Shown piece by piece: positions 25,001 through 31,793 of a DNA stretch of 31,793 nt (the stretch's first letter is position 1; each line of letters begins with the position of its first letter). Both the position numbers and the translations under genes were made by a program. The notes under the pieces were generated by a model. That model saw nothing but the letters and a program-made list of their open reading frames with translations, did not search any database and was not told where the DNA came from. Source of the stretch: a virus; the IMG/VR virus record IMGVR_UViG_3300010392_001000, positions 1 through 31,793 of that record. One strand, written 5' to 3'.

Positions 25001-25556
25001 TGCAATGAACACTTACAAAGCGGCTAACCTTGCCCTGGCATCATTCCCACCGCCATACAACTTCGTTGCTATGGGTCTTACAATTGCAGCGGGACTTGCT
25101 AATGTTATGGCCATTAACAGTGTTCAGTTTGATAAGGGTAAATATGATGTGATTGGCCAGGATGATGGTAAAACTTATCAGGCCATATACCAGCCGAAAT
25201 CAAAAACAGGGATAGTTAGTTCACCAACCCTGTTCGGGAACCTTGGCCTGGTCGGGGAAAAAACTCCTGAACTGGTTGTCGATGGAAAAACCTTAAAAAA
25301 TATTCAGCTTAATGCCCCTGAGATCATTGACGCAATTCATTATTATCGTGTACCTCAATTTGATTCGGGAAAATATCCTTCCAACGGATCTGCCGATCCT
25401 GCTGTAAGTACACCAAATTACGGTCCTGATATTCTTATGCTTTTGAATTCCGTCATTGACGAACTCAAAAAGCCTATCCCCGCAGTTATCGACTACAACC
25501 ATATGATAGAGGTAAATGAAGAAATGGATGAAATCCTAAAAACAGTTGCAAAATGA
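22059..25556 (+). CDS. Phage tail tape measure protein
   Basis: 1165 residues, the longest gene. The N-terminus (1-120) is coiled coil. A hydrophobic segment follows at ~137-156, then the TP901-type tape-measure domain from ~165 (FEESVAKLSSITG ... SESMVKFGAVSAASNISVEE ... GTMLKTALLKMQ). Further hydrophobic segments lie at ~553-572 and ~997-1020, with long charged helices between ~780 and 930. The protein sets tail length and is ejected with the DNA. Its presence implies a long-tailed virion (siphovirus or myovirus morphology; no contractile sheath gene is seen here). ATGA overlaps link it to both neighbours. Confidence 0.9.
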   Translation: MSLKIDRLQLEIIINNDKARQSLKALERDMVSVKKQLKKVPEGSAEWKLLDNRLKTLQQEHDRVTSSIGLHGMSMKELSQRQKELNLMMRNMDPRTAAYKQLDVQLQKVAARQRELRMGTQATNMSLTKMANGFNKYFSMIAAAAATITGIIMGFRKLVDLANAFEESVAKLSSITGLMGDQLDWLSNAAKRAAKEGTDSGIKITSSANDIIDAYTLMGSAQPVLLGNKKALDAVTQSAMTLAEAAKMKVTEAVEGLANTMNQFNAQAHESTRYINVLAAGSKAGAAPINDISESMVKFGAVSAASNISVEESVALIETMAAKGIKGAQAGTMLKTALLKMQVATDDINPRIVGMTTALENLRRKNYDAAEMIKLFGLKAYIAGQTLVSGVEDFKQFKEAVTDTNTALEQAATNTATRAAKLQRAKNSFAIVAMELGEKLAPALTFSTNSFKYFIKALMAAPQFVQQNQLAIISLVGAFMAYKQAQLAVIATSLMEHLTLQKGIGLKIKDAVVMQGLIIKEQLLTVWKGKGTIASKVATTAQLVWNRAVAANPIGAIVMVLTALVVAIKLYDRYNSDAVLRQQHLNDAMEDADTIISKLSGANKEYQEHIVALNKLSLQEKKDLEEKIDLSIKLAKAKLLEMQADEKALRAENTKATTFQMVTNAVLSLGNASIMTGMNIKDAFENGAEAVDPFKEKLNALALEISDLENTALSLDEVLGAEQIADKIGIGSISEVEEKMRYLGIALKNASAGSEEFNRISAKLSEATKVYFALTENNLDESADAQKARIEAMKKANEDYFASINKLADKAYEDTLNRSEKEVLAIDEKYQALYEKADLAGQETTELQQMHADELAAKRIEQEERANLELLEIKRKYGIDVYDELYNLELGQLEILYEKKLLMEEEFQIAVQTLQDKYNNMREKANSKTTDKTKANLNKVKAWEDVSAVERVDRVQWIVRESASALNQNTAAYKILASADAAMNTYKAANLALASFPPPYNFVAMGLTIAAGLANVMAINSVQFDKGKYDVIGQDDGKTYQAIYQPKSKTGIVSSPTLFGNLGLVGEKTPELVVDGKTLKNIQLNAPEIIDAIHYYRVPQFDSGKYPSNGSADPAVSTPNYGPDILMLLNSVIDELKKPIPAVIDYNHMIEVNEEMDEILKTVAK

Positions 25557-27085
25557 TCACTATCAACAAAAAGCCGGAATGGCTAAGCCTTTCAGCCAAC
25601 CCTGTGTCACTGGACATTACAGGCCATAATCAATTTTCAACTCCAGGGCACAGATCATTCACTGCCTTTATGTTTACCGCCGGGCAGGCAATAAGTTATT
25701 ATCAATCCATTACGCTTTCGTGGGGAATACATACTGTTACCATCCTGATTTCTGACACACCGGATCCTGATGTCTATATATTCCCTCCCACACCTTCCGT
25801 TGATGATGAATATGTCAGGGATTTTGCAAACCTCCTGAGATCGATTTATCCCCTGGTAAATGATTTCGACATAAGTGCAGGTGGCGATCAAGTAACAATG
25901 TGGAGCAGGGAAATGGGATCTCAATATTCTGTCAGCTTTCCAGCAAACACAATCTCGCCGATGGCATTATTTGCCTATGGTAACGCAGGAACAAGCCCAG
26001 TACCAAGACCAAACTACCAACTTGTTTGTCAAATCTATTCAAGTTCAAATAAAAAGGTGATTGGCGAAGAAGCAATCAATCCCGATCAATCCGGCAATGC
26101 CGTTTTTGATCTTTCTGAGTATTTACAATCATACATTCCGTTACCGGAAACGCCAAGATTTACCTTTCCATATGATTCTGATAAAATCATTCAGCATGAT
26201 TTCATCCTTCCATTTGATCTGCGTTTCGCTGAAAAATGGGACGGAGAGGTAAAACGCCTGACAACCCTAAACAACTTCATTGCATTGCCTGGAGGCTTTT
26301 CAAAATCCAAACTCAAAGAGTTTGATATCTCCGGCAATTCGGTTTCAGATTTTTTATCAGGCTTTGATTTCCTTTCATGGCAACCTGATCAGAAGTTGAC
26401 CAGTCGTGATGCCCCTGAAAGGATCTATTTCTTTTCCCCGTACCAGCCTACTACAATCAAATACAAACTCAAAAGATTTTTTTCAGACGGCACCGATGAA
26501 ACGATCACCCTTGCCGCCCAGGCGGCAAGTCAATATAAATTGTATGAAGTGATCTGTGACCACCGCGCCCATACATTTGCTGGACTGGTAAAGTACCAGG
26601 TGTGGTTAGAGGATCAGGATAATGTAGTAATCAGCAAAACGCAAACTTTTATTGTTGACAATAACAGTTATGCCAATGAGCATTACCTTGCTTTCAGGAA
26701 CAGCTTCGGCACATTTGATGCCCTCCGTTGCACCGGAAGGCTGGAAACAAAGCCATCAGTAACAAAGGATGAGATTGTTAGTACGGAAGATGTACGGCGT
26801 AATTTCAACAGCCTTGCCGAACATAGCTACGAACTGAACACTGGCTCCATTCCCGCATCCCATGTTAAGTGGCTCGGGGATCTGCTGATCAGCGAAGAAG
26901 TGTATTGGTTAACACTCAACCGGGCAGTACCGATTGTCATTACCAATAAGAAGCTTAACCCTGTGGATGATATCCAACGCCGTTTTCACTTCGATCTATC
27001 CTTTAGCTTAAGCACAAAAGAAAGGCATTATTCAAAATTAAATTTCCTTTCCCAGGGAATCCAACCACCAATAACAACCATCTGA
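25553..27085 (+). CDS. Putative distal tail/baseplate protein
   Basis: 510 residues, predominantly beta, starting 4 nt inside the tape-measure gene. It begins with LSANPVSLDI and a beta-sandwich-like N-terminus, carries FDLSEYLQSYIP in the middle, and ends with LSFSLSTKERHYSKL. Such large beta proteins directly after the tape measure are typical for distal-tail or baseplate components in Bacteroidota phages. No catalytic residues are recognised. One nt separates it from the next gene. Confidence 0.6.
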   Translation: MITINKKPEWLSLSANPVSLDITGHNQFSTPGHRSFTAFMFTAGQAISYYQSITLSWGIHTVTILISDTPDPDVYIFPPTPSVDDEYVRDFANLLRSIYPLVNDFDISAGGDQVTMWSREMGSQYSVSFPANTISPMALFAYGNAGTSPVPRPNYQLVCQIYSSSNKKVIGEEAINPDQSGNAVFDLSEYLQSYIPLPETPRFTFPYDSDKIIQHDFILPFDLRFAEKWDGEVKRLTTLNNFIALPGGFSKSKLKEFDISGNSVSDFLSGFDFLSWQPDQKLTSRDAPERIYFFSPYQPTTIKYKLKRFFSDGTDETITLAAQAASQYKLYEVICDHRAHTFAGLVKYQVWLEDQDNVVISKTQTFIVDNNSYANEHYLAFRNSFGTFDALRCTGRLETKPSVTKDEIVSTEDVRRNFNSLAEHSYELNTGSIPASHVKWLGDLLISEEVYWLTLNRAVPIVITNKKLNPVDDIQRRFHFDLSFSLSTKERHYSKLNFLSQGIQPPITTI

Positions 27086-27086
27086 A

Positions 27087-28736
27087 ATGATATCCATCGT
27101 AGTTAATGACATCGGCCTCGATCTTGGTAATGTTAAAATCAGTTTTGAACTCATTTCACCTTTATTTAATGACATTGGGTCTTTTAGTTATCCATTTACA
27201 CTCCCGGGAACGGCTAAAAATAAAAGGGCATTCGGTTTTCCAAATCGCATAAACCGTCATGATCCGGTTTCTGCAACACTCCCTGCCTCAATTTTTATCA
27301 ATGGGATCCATTGGAGTAATGGAAATATTGTGGTGAAATCTGCTGACGATAATATAATCAAAGCTTATTTTACCGTCAGGGAAGGCTATTTCTATTCGCA
27401 GATCAAGGAGCATAAGCTTAATCAGCTTGACCTTGGTGGGGATAGGCATTGGGCTGGGTACACCAACAGTCAGATTGGTTATTGGGGATCGATCTACAAT
27501 AAAAACTATCCTGAAACTGATTTTACCCTTTTCCCCATGGAAATGCCAAACTTTTATGGCGATTCAGAAATTGGAGAGTTTCTGAATAATACATACCAGG
27601 GCGTTGTGAACTATTTTGATACTACAAATTATTATGTGCATCCTGAAAACACCTTTGTTCTTTTCCCCTTCCTGAATTATGTCTTAAAAAGTCTCTTTTC
27701 AAAGCTTAATGTCAATATCGTTAACAATCCGTTCCTTACTGATGCTGACCTTTTACAATTGGTGATCTTTAATAGTGTAACGCCTTGTGTTTGGTCTGCT
27801 GTTTCGCCCCCATCCAACCACCTTGGCTCTCGCTTTAATTTTGCTGAATCAATGCCTGATAAGCCGCTTTCTTACTTGCTGAACCACCTAGAATCCATTT
27901 TCAAATCATTCCTGTTCTATGACGATAATAAGTCAGAGGTATCCATCCGATTGTTCAAGGATATTATCAAGGACCAGGACACTATCGCTCTTTCCGGCCA
28001 TTCAAAAATCAATTTCCTTAAACCGAATCTATGGGATGGATACAAGATGTCATACGAACTGGATGGCAATGACACTCTCAATGAAGCCTATTTCAGTGAT
28101 CTTTCAGCATTCAAATTCAAAGGGGAACTTGATTACCACACCCAACTTCCTGGTGGGGTCAACCCGCACCTCGATCTTTATTACATAAGATCCCTGCACC
28201 GCTATTATTATTTTCAGGAAGGCTTTGCCGGAAACTCAGGAAACTGGATACCATACTGTTCTGATAAGCTGGCATATTCAGAGGGTAATGCTGGGTTTGA
28301 ATTTGCAATACCCGGGGTATTCCCACGAAAATACAATAAGGCGATCTGTGGCAATCAAGGCCATTGGCAAAATTTATGGCAGTCTTATTCACAAGCCCCA
28401 CCGCAGGAGTTAAGGCTCTTGTTCTGGCACGGCATCAAAAATGGGGTTCCTTTGGGAAGCCCCTTTAATGATGGCGGAATCAGCACTGACAAGCATGATT
28501 TGCAATGGGATGGGGATTATGGCATCCGGGAGAAATTTCACAAAGAGTTTCTGGAATTTCAAAAATCAACACGTGAGATCGATTTCAATATCCTGCTATC
28601 TGCCGGGCAGCTAAAGAATATTGATTTCTCAAAAAAGTATCGTTTTAAGGAGGCCAATTGGTTGCTCAATAGATTAAAATTCACGGTAACAAATGACAAG
28701 ATTTCCCCAGTGAATATCACCGCCTTTAAGACCTGA
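27087..28736 (+). CDS. Putative tail tip/baseplate hub protein
   Basis: 549 residues, beta-rich. The N-terminal 90 residues (LGNVKISFELISPLFNDIGS, then PFTLPGTAKNKRAFGFPNR) are characteristic of a Bacteroidota tail protein that follows the tape-measure cluster. The middle part is aromatic-rich with many Tyr and Trp. It probably forms part of the tail tip that carries appendages. Last gene of the tail operon; no terminator follows, and promoter copy 4 starts 4 nt after its stop. Confidence 0.6.
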   Translation: MISIVVNDIGLDLGNVKISFELISPLFNDIGSFSYPFTLPGTAKNKRAFGFPNRINRHDPVSATLPASIFINGIHWSNGNIVVKSADDNIIKAYFTVREGYFYSQIKEHKLNQLDLGGDRHWAGYTNSQIGYWGSIYNKNYPETDFTLFPMEMPNFYGDSEIGEFLNNTYQGVVNYFDTTNYYVHPENTFVLFPFLNYVLKSLFSKLNVNIVNNPFLTDADLLQLVIFNSVTPCVWSAVSPPSNHLGSRFNFAESMPDKPLSYLLNHLESIFKSFLFYDDNKSEVSIRLFKDIIKDQDTIALSGHSKINFLKPNLWDGYKMSYELDGNDTLNEAYFSDLSAFKFKGELDYHTQLPGGVNPHLDLYYIRSLHRYYYFQEGFAGNSGNWIPYCSDKLAYSEGNAGFEFAIPGVFPRKYNKAICGNQGHWQNLWQSYSQAPPQELRLLFWHGIKNGVPLGSPFNDGGISTDKHDLQWDGDYGIREKFHKEFLEFQKSTREIDFNILLSAGQLKNIDFSKKYRFKEANWLLNRLKFTVTNDKISPVNITAFKT

Positions 28737-28739
28737 TTT

Positions 28740-28776
28740 TTGTCCTTTCAAATCAACAGCTGCAGATTTACCATTG
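28740..28776 (+). promoter_or_regulatory. Bipartite late-promoter-like motif, copy 4 (appendage operon)
   Basis: TTGTCCTTTCA starts at 28740, and the TTG of TACCATTG starts 34 nt later at 28774. The start codon follows 16 nt after the box. There is no terminator between the preceding gene and this motif. Confidence 0.65.
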
Positions 28777-28792
28777 CATAAATATTTGAATC

Positions 28793-29836
28793 ATGTCATA
28801 CACAAAACAACAAGTCGAAGATTTTACGCTGGAACAGCTTCCCGATAACGTCATTGCAGATATTGAACCTGATGAACTCCGGAATGTCTTTTTATACCAC
28901 CGTGAAATGGAAAAGCTTGCCAGCTATGTTAAGTTTGTTAATGCTTTCCTTAACTGCACCACAGCCGAAGGAGCATTGAACACGCTTGCCAGCAATAACA
29001 TTCCATCATGGAGTGATAAGGCCTGGCCTATTGGCTATTTTGTGTTTTATAGCGATGGTCTTTACAGATCAAATGAAGCTATTTCAACCGGTGAAACCAA
29101 TCCTGCAGCTAGTTCGAAATGGGATAAATTCGGATCACTGACTGCCATACAAATCCGTGATCTGCTGCATACTTTGACTTCCACGAACCGAGTAAATAAA
29201 TCTGCTGTCCGTGGTGCCGATTTCTCACTTAACCGCAGGGGCCAGGGAGATATCCTGAATGGAACCTACGCTTCCGGCATGACACATATCCTGAAAGGTG
29301 ATTTCTGGATTTATGAAGATGAATCCAGTTCCGGAGGAACCGATTCCATTAGCGAATGGGATTGGGTTGTTGCGCTGAAAGATGATGCCGATCCTTCCGA
29401 CTACGATACCGCCGACTGGTGGACTATTAAGTTCAGCGTAATGTCTGCTGGCACTAATATGACTGCTACCGCTATCCGGGATGCGCTAAAAACCCTCGCC
29501 GTTGCTGAAATGCTTCCGCTGGCCAACGTCATGTATGATACCGGTACCACCGCAAAAACCAAACTGGATGGTAAGAATGATAAGCTATACAAACGCCGTA
29601 TCATCTTTGATGAAATCAGCGATGCCGGTGCACTTACCATTCCCAATACGAATCTTCTGCCATTGACCTTCTGCATTAACAGAGTACCATATGTTGGTGT
29701 CCTTGGCACTTCATATGACGGTTGGGATTTTAAATATGAGCATGTGGGCATTGATACGGTAATCACAATGAATCCCGGGGTAAATGTCCTTTTTGTACGC
29801 AACGACATTATTGACATCCTTTATACTGCGGCTTAA
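28793..29836 (+). CDS. Putative tail appendage protein
   Basis: 347 residues. A helical N-terminus (residues 1-65) is followed by beta-rich modules (WPIGYFVFYSDGLYRSNEAIS, resembling carbohydrate-binding or fibre-attachment modules). Two related short helices (IQIRDLLHTL and ATAIRDALKTL) hint at an internal duplication. The C-terminal ~100 residues look like a compact beta domain. Position after the tail tip suggests part of the host-recognition apparatus. A TAATG overlap leads to the next gene. Confidence 0.55.
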   Translation: MSYTKQQVEDFTLEQLPDNVIADIEPDELRNVFLYHREMEKLASYVKFVNAFLNCTTAEGALNTLASNNIPSWSDKAWPIGYFVFYSDGLYRSNEAISTGETNPAASSKWDKFGSLTAIQIRDLLHTLTSTNRVNKSAVRGADFSLNRRGQGDILNGTYASGMTHILKGDFWIYEDESSSGGTDSISEWDWVVALKDDADPSDYDTADWWTIKFSVMSAGTNMTATAIRDALKTLAVAEMLPLANVMYDTGTTAKTKLDGKNDKLYKRRIIFDEISDAGALTIPNTNLLPLTFCINRVPYVGVLGTSYDGWDFKYEHVGIDTVITMNPGVNVLFVRNDIIDILYTAA

Positions 29837-30426
29837 TGAGCAACGACCTTCAGCGAATAAGAAAAGAGCAGGTGCATTCTCCGGCTTATAAGTCATGGAA
29901 TTACAGAGGATCAGAGGGCTTTTCATCCTTTAACCCTTCCAGGGTACTTGCAGGGGATAATTGGGAATGTAATGCCGAAGAAATTGTCTGGCTTGATGAT
30001 GATCAGGTATTCATAAGATTCGGAGATATTGTTATCGCCATGGTTAATTCCCCAGGTGAATTTACTAAAGCCAACATCGATGCTGGGAAATGGAAGATAT
30101 TCCGCAACCTTACCAATGAGGAAATTCAAAAGATCATTGACCTGCAGGGAGAAGTTCTCGCCATGAAAGCGGAACTTACCATTGCTATTGATATGAATTT
30201 CGTGGTGAGCTCACAGTATCTGACTATTGCTGCTTTTGCTGACACTCCATTCAAAACCAATGACAATGTCAATATGTATGTCAACGGTCAAAAATACACA
30301 ACCAATGTTTTCACATTCCAGCCTGATAACAATGTTATTGTCTGGATCCCATCCAATTCGAACTTTGATCTTATTGAAGGGGATTATTGTGAAATCGAAG
30401 TTTTTAGATATGTCACTTTAACTTAA
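29836..30426 (+). CDS. Small tail appendage-associated protein
   Basis: 196 residues, coupled to the preceding gene through TAATG. It has an N-terminal part rich in Trp and charged residues (IVWLDDDQVFIRFGD), a central helix (TNEEIQKIIDLQGEVLAMKAE) that could trimerise, and a C-terminal beta domain. This arrangement fits a fibre connector or short appendage. I do not recognise a family. Confidence 0.55.
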   Translation: MSNDLQRIRKEQVHSPAYKSWNYRGSEGFSSFNPSRVLAGDNWECNAEEIVWLDDDQVFIRFGDIVIAMVNSPGEFTKANIDAGKWKIFRNLTNEEIQKIIDLQGEVLAMKAELTIAIDMNFVVSSQYLTIAAFADTPFKTNDNVNMYVNGQKYTTNVFTFQPDNNVIVWIPSNSNFDLIEGDYCEIEVFRYVTLT

Positions 30427-30436
30427 AATCAATACC

Positions 30437-31768
30437 ATGGCAAACGGACAAACAAGACAAGATCAAGTTGAGAACCTTGTCGTTGACCTCGGTCATAAAC
30501 TTCTCGACACAAATAATTTGAGTGATCTTCCCAATAAGGCAACCGCCCGGGGGAATCTCGAATTGGGTAATGCAGCCACCAAAGATGTTGGTACAGGATC
30601 CACACAGGTTTCCGCTGGTAATCACAACCACTCCGGTGTTTATGAACCAGCTGATCCTGACATCCAATCACACCTAATCGATTACGACAACCCACACCAG
30701 GTCAATAAGACAGATGTAGGCCTGGGCAATGTTGTTAATGCTTTGCAATTGCAGGCAGCTAATAATCTCCAGGATGTTGCAAATTCGGTAGACGCTCTCG
30801 CCAATCTTGGCTGTGGCACTGCTGCTGTTGCTGATATCGGTTCTAATGCTGGCGATTGTGCAGAAGGTAATCACAACCACGATGCCGATTACGAACCTAA
30901 AAACGGTAACATTCAGCAACACATTGACGATACCAACAACCCTCACTCCGTGAGTAAAGCCCAGGTTGGTCTTAGTGATGTTCAGAATGTAAAACAAATC
31001 GGTTATTGCAACTTATCTCCTGATGCCGGAAATGTGCCTGTTTGGGCTGATGATGGTGGTGATAGCCTCGAACCGGGTTACGGTGTTACTGATGATCTTG
31101 CAGCTTCTGCAACTTCAAATCAACTCGCAAGGGCTGATGCGATCAAAGCTTATGTTGATGCTATCCAGACTTCCGGAGAAGCAATGCTTTTCATAGATAT
31201 CATTAATTGTTCAGCTAATCCCAACTATCCGGCAGCAGATGCAGGGCATGTGTACAAGGTTTCTGTAGCTGGCCGTATTGGTGGTGCTTCGGGTCCAAAA
31301 GTTGAAATTGGTGATACCATCATGTGTTTGGAAGATGGCACAGTTGCCGGAACACATGCAACTGTTGGTACGAAGTGGAATATTGCCCAGGCTAATATTG
31401 ATGGCGCAGTAACCGGACCTGCATCCTCTGTAAATTTAAGGATTGCTGTATTCAATTCTACCTCCGGTAAATTAATCCAGGATGGGGGCAAAACAATCGC
31501 TGAATTGCAAGCAACCGTTACCGAAGCTTTCAAAATCTCAAATCCTTCAGCCGGAGTTGCAAAAGAGACCTCATTTAGTATTGCAGGCGCTTTTACTTCT
31601 GCCCCAAGTACTAATTGTGTTCCGAAAGTCTTTTTTAATGGCATTGCCATTCCAAAAGGAAATCCTGCAACGACAATCAACCGCTGGTCAAATTCAGGGA
31701 CTACCCTGACTTTAAAGCTCCCATTTGCTGTACTCACCTCCGATGAAGTCCATGTGATATACTGGTAA
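30437..31768 (+). CDS. Tail fibre protein with two ~83-residue repeats
   Basis: 443 residues. Two repeats (about residues 31-101 and 114-184) each contain an NLxD/ANLG..AA segment, the GNHNH motif, a YEP turn, and NPHxVxKxxVGLxxVxN. The NPH.V..DVGL.NV.N signature is common in phage tail-fibre shafts, and the HxH pair may bind metal in a trimer. The C-terminal ~200 residues are beta-rich and end in DEVHVIYW, probably the receptor-binding or trimerising tip. It is the final complete gene of the appendage cluster. Confidence 0.8.
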   Translation: MANGQTRQDQVENLVVDLGHKLLDTNNLSDLPNKATARGNLELGNAATKDVGTGSTQVSAGNHNHSGVYEPADPDIQSHLIDYDNPHQVNKTDVGLGNVVNALQLQAANNLQDVANSVDALANLGCGTAAVADIGSNAGDCAEGNHNHDADYEPKNGNIQQHIDDTNNPHSVSKAQVGLSDVQNVKQIGYCNLSPDAGNVPVWADDGGDSLEPGYGVTDDLAASATSNQLARADAIKAYVDAIQTSGEAMLFIDIINCSANPNYPAADAGHVYKVSVAGRIGGASGPKVEIGDTIMCLEDGTVAGTHATVGTKWNIAQANIDGAVTGPASSVNLRIAVFNSTSGKLIQDGGKTIAELQATVTEAFKISNPSAGVAKETSFSIAGAFTSAPSTNCVPKVFFNGIAIPKGNPATTINRWSNSGTTLTLKLPFAVLTSDEVHVIYW

Positions 31769-31772
31769 GAAT

Positions 31773-31793
31773 ATGGCAGGAGAGACAAGGATA
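31773..31793 (+). CDS. First seven codons of a further gene (cut by window edge)
   Basis: An ATG 4 nt after the tail-fibre stop opens a frame reading MAGETRI to the end of the window. The spacing is what is seen between genes of this operon, but seven codons cannot be identified. Confidence 0.35.

Noticed and set aside
31225-31788. Minus-strand 187-codon frame opposite the tail fibre
   Set aside because: It is a shadow of the strongly supported plus-strand tail-fibre gene, which has clear repeat motifs.

Overview
The window reads as the late (packaging, head, tail) region of a tailed phage or prophage of a Bacteroidota host, interrupted by about 10 kb of accessory DNA rich in defence-type genes. 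The Bacteroidota assignment is inferred from the protein families, the lack of clear Shine-Dalgarno sequences, and promoter -7 elements of the TAnnTTTG type. There is no integrase, repressor or host flank, so prophage versus free phage cannot be decided.

Layout. 1-1189: two structural-type genes, the first cut by the window edge. 1297-5248: a tightly overlapping packaging operon (unknown, PLD-like protein, small-terminase-like protein, unknown, large terminase). 5249-15112: accessory insert. It holds a hairpin-rich non-coding kilobase, a RadC/JAB gene, a GmrSD-like DUF262/HNH gene, a one-polypeptide restriction-modification enzyme, an antisense group II intron remnant, and a PIN-domain protein with two C-terminal membrane helices. 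15113-31793: the phage backbone resumes with a terminator and promoter. It then carries a secreted 572-residue protein, a small protein, portal, connector-type genes, holin, tape measure, two large tail proteins, appendage and tail-fibre genes, and the first codons of a further gene.

Two observations stand out. First, the defence genes are laid out like integron cassettes. Each of two genes starts 20-29 nt after a GTT core and ends 9-10 nt before the reverse complement of that core. Each is followed by a 133-135 bp imperfect hairpin that pairs better on the bottom strand, as attC sites do. No integron integrase is visible. Second, four phage transcription units are preceded by the same bipartite promoter-like motif (GTCCTTTC, then a TAnnTTTG-like box) at one fixed spacing; two of these copies directly follow a terminator.

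How it may work together (inference): the phage carries exchangeable anti-phage cassettes between its terminase and portal modules, and runs its late genes from a dedicated promoter class. Cassette genes are visibly AT-richer than the backbone, except the N-terminal part of the restriction-modification gene.
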